The notes under the pieces are model-generated. The model saw only the letters and a list, made by a program, of their open reading frames with translations. It ran no database searches and was not told the DNA's origin. Both the position numbers and the translations under genes were made by a program. DNA of 5,107 nucleotides from Bacteroidota bacterium (GTDB lineage: Bacteria; Bacteroidota; Bacteroidia; Flavobacteriales; Flavobacteriaceae). This document shows, in pieces, positions 1 through 5,107 of the stretch. The DNA lies in NCBI GenBank assembly GCA_947468985.1, contig CANINJ010000152.1, positions 1 to 5,107 of the forward strand. Reading direction: 5' to 3'. Positions within the stretch are counted from its first letter, which is position 1. Every line of letters begins with the position of its first letter.

Positions 1-11
1 CAATCGAATAA
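1..11 (+). other. Possible 3' end of an upstream gene (two codons and a stop), overlapping the deiminase start
   Basis: Reading from base 3, the first bases give ATC GAA TAA, with the TAA at 9-11. Its last A is also the first base of the deiminase ATG at 11-13, a TAATG junction typical of translationally coupled genes. Only two codons are visible, so neither the frame nor the product can be confirmed. In Bacteroidota the gene next to an agmatine deiminase is often the carbon-nitrogen hydrolase that acts on N-carbamoylputrescine (aguB-like). That identity is a guess from family knowledge, and nothing in these bases shows it. Confidence 0.3.
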
Positions 12-1048
12 TGATAAATTCAAGAAGATTTCCAGCAGAATGGGAAAACCAACAAGGAATTTTACTTTGTTTTCCTCATAATGGTAAAGATTGGCCAGGA
101 AAATACGAGGCGATTCAATGGGCTTTTATTGAATTTATTAAAAAAGTTACCACTTTTGAAGAAGTCGTTTTGGTTGTTGCCGATGAAAATCTGAAATCAA
201 AAGTCATTGGAATGCTTGAAATTGCGGAAGTTAATTTGAAAGCAGTTTCATTTATCATTCATAAAACCAACAGAAGTTGGATGCGCGATTCAGGACCAAT
301 TATCGTGAAAAACGGTTCCAAACGAGAAGCGTTGAATTTCAATTTTAACGGTTGGGCAAAATATAAAAACTTTCAATTGGATAAATTTGTTCCTTCAAAA
401 GTAGCAGAGGCACTGAAACTCACATTAACGCAAGTTATTTATAACGGAAAACCAGTAATTTTAGAAGGTGGTGCGATTGAAACCAATGGAAAAGGAACGC
501 TTATTACGTCGGAAGAATGTTTGATGCATCCTACGATTCAGGTTCGAAATTCCAATTTCACAAAAGCAGATTACGAAGCTGTTTTTAAAGAATACCTTGG
601 AATTACAAATGTTATTTGGTTGGGAAACGGAATTGAAGGCGACGATACACACGGACATATTGATGATTTGTGTCGATTTGTAAATGAAAATACGGTGGTA
701 ACTATTGTTGAATCGGATACAAAAGACAGCAACTACAAACCTTTGCAAGACAACTTAAAACGATTGCAAAACGCAAAATTAGAAGACGGAAAACCATTGA
801 ATATCATTGAATTGCCAATGCCGAAACGCATTATTTTCGATGGATTAGTTTTGCCAGCGAGTTATGTAAACTTCTTGATATTGAACAATTGTGTTTTGGT
901 CCCTACCTTTAATGATGCCAACGATAGAATTGCTTTGAATATTTTAGCAGAATGTTTCCCAAACAGAGAAATCATAGGAATTAATGCCATTGATTTGATT
1001 TGGGGATTTGGGACATTGCATTGTTTGAGTCAGCAAATACCTTCTTAA
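11..1048 (+). CDS. aguA: Agmatine deiminase family protein (PAD_porph type)
   Basis: A probable cytoplasmic enzyme that hydrolyses agmatine to N-carbamoylputrescine and ammonia, a step in putrescine synthesis from arginine. The 345 residues match the usual length of this guanidino-group-modifying family. It opens with the typical R-x-PAEW segment (residues 6-11) and FPHNGKDWPGK (21-31). The substrate-site motif WMRDSGP is at 90-96 (Asp93), EGG at 152-154, and the catalytic GDDTHGHIDD at 210-219 (His216 and Asp218 as the expected catalytic pair). The nucleophile is Cys338 in GTLHCLSQQ near the C-terminus. All expected catalytic residues are present, so it should be active. No signal peptide is seen, unlike the secreted Porphyromonas peptidylarginine deiminase of the same superfamily. 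The ATG at 11 is chosen because the family usually begins a few residues before RxPAEW. The frame is open to the window edge, so a slightly earlier start is possible. It probably follows an upstream gene in an operon. Agmatine as substrate is inferred from family membership. Confidence 0.9.
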   Translation: MINSRRFPAEWENQQGILLCFPHNGKDWPGKYEAIQWAFIEFIKKVTTFEEVVLVVADENLKSKVIGMLEIAEVNLKAVSFIIHKTNRSWMRDSGPIIVKNGSKREALNFNFNGWAKYKNFQLDKFVPSKVAEALKLTLTQVIYNGKPVILEGGAIETNGKGTLITSEECLMHPTIQVRNSNFTKADYEAVFKEYLGITNVIWLGNGIEGDDTHGHIDDLCRFVNENTVVTIVESDTKDSNYKPLQDNLKRLQNAKLEDGKPLNIIELPMPKRIIFDGLVLPASYVNFLILNNCVLVPTFNDANDRIALNILAECFPNREIIGINAIDLIWGFGTLHCLSQQIPS

Positions 1049-1065
1049 AAAAAAATATTTATCAT

Positions 1066-1100
1066 AAAAAAAACACCAGCTTTTCAGTTGGTGTTTCTAT
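1066..1100. terminator. Bidirectional intrinsic terminator between convergent genes
   Basis: Bases 1071-1080 (AAACACCAGC) pair with 1087-1096 (GTTGGTGTTT) in a 10-bp stem with one G-T wobble, around the 6-base loop TTTTCA. It lies 22 bp after the deiminase stop and 24 bp from the peptidase stop. On the minus strand the stem runs directly into eight T residues (complement of the A run 1066-1073), followed by a second T run (complement of 1047-1055), which makes a strong terminator for the peptidase. On the plus strand the tail is the weaker TTTCTATTTG. It is the only hairpin in the 72-bp gap and probably serves both genes. Confidence 0.85.
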
Positions 1101-1120
1101 TTGAATTAATAATTAAAATC

Positions 1121-3385
1121 TTATTTGTCTTTTGTAAACAGTATTGTTTGCCCGTTGATTAACAAATTAAATTCACTTTTACTTTCGTTAAATTGAATTG
1201 TTAAACCTGCTTGTTCAAACGTGAATTTATCTTTACCAGCAGCTGTTAAAGGTAATTTTGGTTGCCCAGTTGCATTGGCTACAAGTGAACCATCTTCTTC
1301 TGTGAAATTAATTTTAATAGGCATCATTGCACTTGAAAAGTTTCCTAAGTAAGAATCTAAAATCACATCTTTTTCTAACTCACCTTTATCGGCACTCCAA
1401 ACATTATTGGCACTATTTACGTCAGGAAAAACGTGGTCTGGATCTAAAGTGATGGTTTCAATTTCTTCAGTAGAATTACTTTTGAAAGACCAATCTGTAT
1501 TTTTCTGCCAGATTTCGACAGGTAATTTTATGCGAGTAAGAGTTCCGCTTTTAAATTTAATATCTAAAACAACAGGAAGTGCCATTTTTTCAAGGTTTTC
1601 CATAGAAATAATAGCGCCTAATTTAGGGTTGTTTTTCACATATTTAACCTTCGTAATGGCTTGGTCAAAACGCCAGTTGTTAACGAACCAACCTCTCCAA
1701 AACCAATTTAAATCTTCACCAGCAACGTTTTCAATAGTTCTGAAAAAGTCGTCTGGCGTTGGATGTTTGAATGCCCAACGTGCTACGTAGGTTTTGAAAG
1801 CAGTATCAAAACGTTCTTTTCCAAGAATTTGTTCGCGTAACATTATCAATCCTGAAGAGGGTTTGTAATATCCTAACATTCCCATATTCGCTTCTTTAAA
1901 ACCATCAGGCGCCGTCATTATTGGTTCCATTGAAGGTTTAGTAAAAGCTTCAGACATTTGGTGCATATCCGTAATAGGCGATTTATATTCCCCATTATTG
2001 AAATCAACAGAACTTAAAGAATTAATAAAAGTATTAAATCCTTCATCCATCCAAGCAAATAAACGCTCGTTAGAACCTACAATCATTGGAAACCAGATGT
2101 GACCAAATTCGTGATCCGTAACTCCCCATAATTCTTCTCCTTTTGATTCCCAACCACAGAAAACGATTCCTGGATATTCCATTCCACCCTCATTACCAGC
2201 AACATTTGTAGCGGCAGGATAAGGATATTCAAACCATCTTTTTGAGTAATTTTCAATAGATGTTTTTGTATATTCCGTAGAACGTGCCCAAGCAGAACTT
2301 CCATCGCTTTCGACTGGATAAGCAGATATTGCAAGAGATTTTTTGCCACTTGGCAAGTTAATTTTAGCCGCATCAATTATGAAAGCAGGTGACGAAGCAA
2401 AAGAAACATCACGAGAATTTTTAATTTTGAAATGCCAGTTTAATGTTGGTTTAACCAATGGTTTTGAAACTGCATTTGCAACATCTTCCGCAGAACGAAT
2501 TACAACCGTTTTATCACTATTTGCAGCATCTGCCCAAAGTTTTTGTTGTGCAACTGAATAGACTTCTTTTGGATTTACTAATTCCCCAGAACAAACTACA
2601 ACGTGATTTGAAGGAGCGGTAATTGTCACATCAAAATCACCATATTCTAAATAAAATTCACCAGCACCTTGATAAGGCAATGTGTTCCATCCTCTTACAT
2701 CATCATAAACACACATTCTTGGATACCATTGCGCAATTGTAAAAATTTTCCCATTTTTAGTATCTAAAACACCCGTTCTATCCGAACCGTATTTTGGTGA
2801 AATATAGGAAAACTCGATTTTTACTTTTAATGAAGCACCGTTAGCATTCAAATCTTGAGGAAGAACGATTTTCATTCTTGTATCATTGATTTCAAATTTA
2901 GCTTCTTTTTCAACTGATTTTCCTCCAATTACAGAAACTATTTTAACGGATTTAATTTTGTGACCACCATCAAATTTTTCACCTCTTGCTCCGTTACGAC
3001 TACCATTTACAGGAATTACAGCATTTCCACGAGAATCAGTTTTGAATAAATTTTGATCCACATTCATCCATAAAAAAGACAATTTATCTGGACTATTATT
3101 GGTATAGGTTAAGGTTTCAGTACCAATTATTTCACTCGTTTTGTCATTTAAATTTGCTGTTAATTGATAATCCGCTCTGTTTTGCCAATATTTTTCTCCT
3201 GGTTGACCACTTGCTGAACGAGTTGCTGTTCCATTCTTTGTATAAAAATTGGGAGCAAAAGCATCATGATAATTGTAATTTGAAACCGATTTGGTTTCTG
3301 TTGTTGGGGCTTGTTGTGCATTTACAACGACTGTTCCGAAAAATAAAGCCGAAAATAAAATGGCTTTGGTGAAATGGTTTTTCAT
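1121..3385 (-). CDS. Exported M1-family zinc metallopeptidase (aminopeptidase N-like)
   Basis: A gluzincin peptidase expected to remove residues from the N-terminus of peptides outside the cytoplasm. Residues 1-23 form a Sec signal peptide: Lys2 and Lys7, a hydrophobic stretch at about 8-21, and a VNA cleavage site before Gln24. There is no lipobox Cys. An N-terminal beta-domain (about 70-330) leads to the catalytic domain. The exopeptidase motif reads GGMEYPG at 400-406, a variant of the classic GAMEN. HEFGH at 425-429 gives zinc ligands His425 and His429 and general base Glu426. The third ligand Glu448 lies exactly 18 residues on, in [10 protein letters not shown]. Tyr506 or Tyr507 fits the transition-state tyrosine. 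A typical M1 helical segment, including [19 protein letters not shown], follows at 545-563. A separate C-terminal segment (about 676-752) begins DSYLGNF and resembles the DUF3471-like beta domains of Bacteroidota enzymes. No type IX secretion sorting domain is seen, so a periplasmic site is the best inference. The gene stands alone, with its own promoter candidate and terminator. The substrate is unknown. Confidence 0.93.
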   Translation of the reverse strand: MKNHFTKAILFSALFFGTVVVNAQQAPTTETKSVSNYNYHDAFAPNFYTKNGTATRSASGQPGEKYWQNRADYQLTANLNDKTSEIIGTETLTYTNNSPDKLSFLWMNVDQNLFKTDSRGNAVIPVNGSRNGARGEKFDGGHKIKSVKIVSVIGGKSVEKEAKFEINDTRMKIVLPQDLNANGASLKVKIEFSYISPKYGSDRTGVLDTKNGKIFTIAQWYPRMCVYDDVRGWNTLPYQGAGEFYLEYGDFDVTITAPSNHVVVCSGELVNPKEVYSVAQQKLWADAANSDKTVVIRSAEDVANAVSKPLVKPTLNWHFKIKNSRDVSFASSPAFIIDAAKINLPSGKKSLAISAYPVESDGSSAWARSTEYTKTSIENYSKRWFEYPYPAATNVAGNEGGMEYPGIVFCGWESKGEELWGVTDHEFGHIWFPMIVGSNERLFAWMDEGFNTFINSLSSVDFNNGEYKSPITDMHQMSEAFTKPSMEPIMTAPDGFKEANMGMLGYYKPSSGLIMLREQILGKERFDTAFKTYVARWAFKHPTPDDFFRTIENVAGEDLNWFWRGWFVNNWRFDQAITKVKYVKNNPKLGAIISMENLEKMALPVVLDIKFKSGTLTRIKLPVEIWQKNTDWSFKSNSTEEIETITLDPDHVFPDVNSANNVWSADKGELEKDVILDSYLGNFSSAMMPIKINFTEEDGSLVANATGQPKLPLTAAGKDKFTFEQAGLTIQFNESKSEFNLLINGQTILFTKDK

Positions 3386-3442
3386 TTATTTCTATTTAAG
3401 ATTTTAGATAAAACGAATGTTTCAATTAAATGTTACATCCAA

Positions 3443-3471
3443 CAAGAATAAACATCTAAACTAGTAAACAA
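3443..3471 (-). promoter_or_regulatory. Candidate Bacteroidota-type promoter for the M1 peptidase gene
   Basis: On the minus strand TTG (complement of 3469-3471) is followed after 18 bases by TATTCTTG (complement of 3443-3450). The Bacteroidota consensus is TTG, 17-23 bases, then TAnnTTTG, so the -7 element has a single mismatch and the spacing fits. Transcription would start near 3437, leaving a leader of about 50 bases before the ATG at 3385. In DNA this AT-rich some chance matches are expected, and no start-site data are available. Confidence 0.45.
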
Positions 3472-3536
3472 TACGAGTTTCAAAGTTGCTACTTTTTATT
3501 GATATAGGAATATTTTTAACAAAATTTACTGAAAAG

Positions 3537-3568
3537 TTAAGCACAATAGCTTAGATTTAATACTTTTA
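3537..3568 (+). promoter_or_regulatory. Weak candidate promoter for the epimerase-acetyltransferase pair
   Basis: TACTTTTA at 3561-3568 matches the Bacteroidota -7 element TAnnTTTG except for the last base, and a TTA at 3537-3539 sits 21 bases upstream in place of TTG. Transcription would begin only about 13 bases before the start codon at 3587. A competing candidate is TATTTTTA at 3511-3518 with a true TTG at 3486-3488, 22 bases apart, which would give a leader of about 60 bases. Neither is convincing alone, but some promoter is expected in this divergent region. Confidence 0.25.
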
Positions 3569-3586
3569 CAAAAAAAATAAAAAACA

Positions 3587-4438
3587 TTGAATACAACTAT
3601 TTCAAATTCAAATTTGACTGCAATAATAAATCCATTAGGTGCAGAATTAATTTCGCTAAAAAACTCCAATAACAAAGAATATATTTGGGAAGGAAATCCT
3701 AAATTTTGGGGCAAACATTCGCCTATTTTGTTTCCAATTGTTGGTTGTTTAAAAGACGATAAATATTCCTATAAAGGTAATTCTTATTCTTTATTACGTC
3801 ACGGTTTTGCTCATAAAATGGAGTTTAATATTATTGAAAAATCAGCAGAAAATGTCATTTTTTCAGTAACAAACAATACAGAAACCTTAGAAAACTATCC
3901 GTTTGAATTTGAGTTGCAGATTAGTTATACACTTGTAAATTCAAGTTTGAAAATTGGTTATAAAGTCATAAATACCAATGATTTTGAAATGCCTTTTTCA
4001 ATTGGCGGGCATCCTGGATTTGCATTGCCAAATGAATTTAATGCTTACGAATTGGAATTTGAGAAATCAGAAATAGTAATCTGTTCGCAACTTAAAAACG
4101 ATTTAATTTGCAACGAAACTATTTCATTACCAATGAAAGAAAATCGGTTACCACTCTCCTATTCCTTATTTGAAAATGATGCATTAATTTTTAAAAAATT
4201 AGAATCCAAAGCAATTACAATTTCTGAAAATAACGTTCCGTTTCTGAAAGTTAAATTTGAAGATTTCCCATCATTGGGGATTTGGACAAAACAAAAAGCA
4301 CCTTATATTTGTATAGAACCTTGGTTTGGATATGCAGATACAATGACAAATTCAGGGGAATTATCAGAAAAAGAAGGGATTCAAATTATTGGAATTAAGG
4401 AACAATTTCAATCCGAATATTCAATTGAAATTTTATAA
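3587..4438 (+). CDS. Aldose 1-epimerase family protein (LacX-like)
   Basis: A beta-sandwich protein of the galactose mutarotase superfamily, which interconverts alpha and beta anomers of aldoses. The 283 residues suit the LacX-type branch, whose substrates are mostly undefined. Visible motifs are the N-terminal GAELISLK (18-25), EYIWEGNPKFWGKHSPILFP (31-50), RHGFAH (71-76), GGHPGF (140-145) with His142 as the likely general acid, and CIEPW (242-246) with Glu244 as the likely general base. Both catalytic positions are kept. It has no signal peptide, so it is probably cytoplasmic. The start is TTG at 3587: an in-frame TAA at 3578-3580 blocks any upstream start, the first in-frame ATG is codon 78, and the first beta-strands lie before it. 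The next in-frame TTG (3614, codon 10) would cut into the first strand. The leader is A-rich (eight A at 3570-3577) with no Shine-Dalgarno sequence. It is divergent from the peptidase gene and leads the acetyltransferase gene by 11 bp. The family call is firm and the substrate is unknown. Confidence 0.88.
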   Translation: MNTTISNSNLTAIINPLGAELISLKNSNNKEYIWEGNPKFWGKHSPILFPIVGCLKDDKYSYKGNSYSLLRHGFAHKMEFNIIEKSAENVIFSVTNNTETLENYPFEFELQISYTLVNSSLKIGYKVINTNDFEMPFSIGGHPGFALPNEFNAYELEFEKSEIVICSQLKNDLICNETISLPMKENRLPLSYSLFENDALIFKKLESKAITISENNVPFLKVKFEDFPSLGIWTKQKAPYICIEPWFGYADTMTNSGELSEKEGIQIIGIKEQFQSEYSIEIL

Positions 4439-4449
4439 AAATAAAAACT

Positions 4450-5001
4450 ATGTTAGTCCTTAATTTCAATCCATTTCCGAATTTAGAAAGTGACCGTTTA
4501 TTGTTGCGTCGCATAGATGAAAATGATTTAAAAGAAATTTTCGTAATGCGTTCTGATGCCGAAAATATGAAGTATATTCCAAGACCTTTGTTGAAAAACC
4601 ACGAAGAAGCTTTGGAACACTTTGCTATGATTGATTCTGGAATAGAAAAAAACGAATCGATTAATTGGGCAATTACAATCAAAGGAAGTTCAAAATTACT
4701 TGGTATTATAGGTTTTTATAGAACCAAACACGAACATTATCGTTCTGAAATTGGGTATATGTTACTTCCTGAAATTCACGGAAAAGGAATTGCTTCAGAA
4801 GCAGTTGGAATTGTTGTGGAATTTGGGTTTAAGGAAATGAAGTTACATTCAATCGAAGCTATTATTGATCCTGAAAATGGTGCTTCTGAGAAAGTTTTAC
4901 AAAAAAATGGTTTTGTTAAAGAAGGACATTTAAAAGAAAATGAATTTTATGATGGTAAATTTTTAGACTGTTTTATTTATTCTCGATTGAATAATCATTA
5001 A
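4450..5001 (+). CDS. GNAT family N-acetyltransferase (RimJ/RimL-like, Acetyltransf_3)
   Basis: An acetyl-CoA-dependent transferase predicted to acetylate a primary amine on a protein N-terminus or small molecule. The 183 residues are normal for the RimJ/RimL-like branch. It starts with the typical [14 protein letters not shown] segment (9-22). Further motifs are the central strand [20 protein letters not shown] (99-118), in which HGKGIA (110-115) is the acetyl-CoA pyrophosphate-binding loop, and [20 protein letters not shown] (133-152) followed by NGF and KEGH, the conserved C-terminal half. No signal peptide or membrane segment is seen, so it is cytoplasmic. The ATG lies 11 bp after the epimerase stop, preceded by A-rich ATAAAAACT, so the two genes are probably cotranscribed. 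The stop overlaps that of the convergent gene on the other strand. The protein need not be a ribosomal acetyltransferase: homologues serve many roles, including antibiotic or amino-acid modification, and nothing here selects one. Confidence 0.9.
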   Translation: MLVLNFNPFPNLESDRLLLRRIDENDLKEIFVMRSDAENMKYIPRPLLKNHEEALEHFAMIDSGIEKNESINWAITIKGSSKLLGIIGFYRTKHEHYRSEIGYMLLPEIHGKGIASEAVGIVVEFGFKEMKLHSIEAIIDPENGASEKVLQKNGFVKEGHLKENEFYDGKFLDCFIYSRLNNH

Positions 5002-5107
5002 TTTTTAAATTTATTCTGGCTATTTAAATACAATTCCTCTACTTTTTTTCTTGCCCAATCTGTTTTTCTAAGAAAGGTAAGACTTGATTTTACACTTGGA
5101 TTATCTG
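4998..5107 (-). CDS. VF530 (DUF2132) family DNA-binding protein, C-terminal fragment cut by the window edge
   Basis: Reading the minus strand from 5105 gives 35 codons and a TAA (complement of 4998-5000). The residues begin [20 protein letters not shown] and continue with KVEELYL and a polar tail, NSQNKFKN. The DPSVKSSLKFLRKTPWAR-like block followed by KVExLYL is the C-terminal signature of the VF530 family, small proteins of roughly 70-90 residues named after a Vibrio fischeri protein and described as DNA-binding. The N-terminal half and the start lie beyond the right edge. The biological role of the family is poorly known. The reading frame ends exactly at the acetyltransferase stop, and the two coding regions share bases 4998-5001. 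There is no room for a terminator between them. Identification is from recognised sequence; a profile search with the full gene would settle it. Confidence 0.82.
   Translation of the reverse strand, partial: DNPSVKSSLTFLRKTDWARKKVEELYLNSQNKFKN

Noticed and set aside
2083..2376. A 97-codon open frame on the minus strand within the peptidase gene.
   Set aside because: It is an out-of-frame shadow of the peptidase, covering its catalytic region, and shows no domain of its own. Other internal frames at 461-748, 1407-1790, 2343-2561, 3154-3372, 3526-3714 and 4395-4682 were rejected for the same reason.
3570..3577. Run of eight A just upstream of the epimerase start, considered as a phase-variable tract.
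   Set aside because: A runs of this length are common in this genome's leaders. This one lies upstream of the start and is followed by an in-frame stop, so slippage would not switch the reading frame of the gene.
4404..4432. Perfect 9-bp inverted repeat AATTTCAAT/ATTGAAATT with an 11-base loop at the end of the epimerase gene, followed by TTTT-like bases.
   Set aside because: It lies inside coding sequence, has a long loop and only two G-C pairs, and a repeat like this is expected by chance in such AT-rich DNA. It is too weak to call a terminator or attenuator.
5021..5030. Ten-base palindrome TATTTAAATA.
   Set aside because: It falls within the minus-strand VF530-family coding frame and is a trivial AT-rich palindrome with no second copy.
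1..5107. Possibility of a defence island, mobile element or new multi-gene system.
   Set aside because: No transposase, integrase, terminal repeats, tRNA, CRISPR-like repeats or defence-type domains were seen. All genes belong to recognised enzyme or small-protein families, with no functional link evident between them.

Overview
The window looks like ordinary chromosomal DNA of a flavobacterium (Bacteroidota, Flavobacteriaceae; Flavobacterium itself is the best guess). It is strongly AT-rich, its leaders are A-rich without clear Shine-Dalgarno sequences, and one promoter candidate resembles the Bacteroidota -33/-7 type (TTG...TAnnTTTG). The proteins read like flavobacterial housekeeping and accessory enzymes. 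The genus is an inference from protein style and composition, not from a marker gene.

Layout from left to right. (1) A complete agmatine deiminase-family gene on the + strand (11-1048). Its ATG overlaps a possible stop codon of an upstream gene (TAATG at 9-13), so it is probably the last gene of a coupled operon. (2) A compact hairpin at 1071-1096 that can terminate both strands. (3) A large minus-strand gene (1121-3385) for an exported M1-family zinc metallopeptidase. (4) A 201-bp divergent intergenic region (3386-3586) with a reasonable minus-strand promoter and weaker plus-strand candidates. (5) A plus-strand pair 11 bp apart: a LacX-like aldose 1-epimerase homologue starting at TTG (3587-4438), and a RimJ/RimL-like GNAT acetyltransferase (4450-5001). 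(6) At the right edge, the C-terminal 35 codons of a minus-strand gene of the small VF530 (DUF2132) DNA-binding family. Its stop codon overlaps the GNAT stop codon.

Functionally the genes look like independent neighbours, not parts of one system. The deiminase would convert agmatine to N-carbamoylputrescine in polyamine synthesis. The peptidase would trim peptides outside the cytoplasm. The epimerase homologue acts on a sugar or sugar-like substrate that cannot be named. The GNAT acetylates an unknown amine. I found no mobile element, CRISPR array, RNA gene, attachment site or defence cassette. I do not think the window holds a new system. The points most worth checking are the overlapping convergent stops, the TTG start, the coupled left edge and the C-terminal domain of the peptidase.
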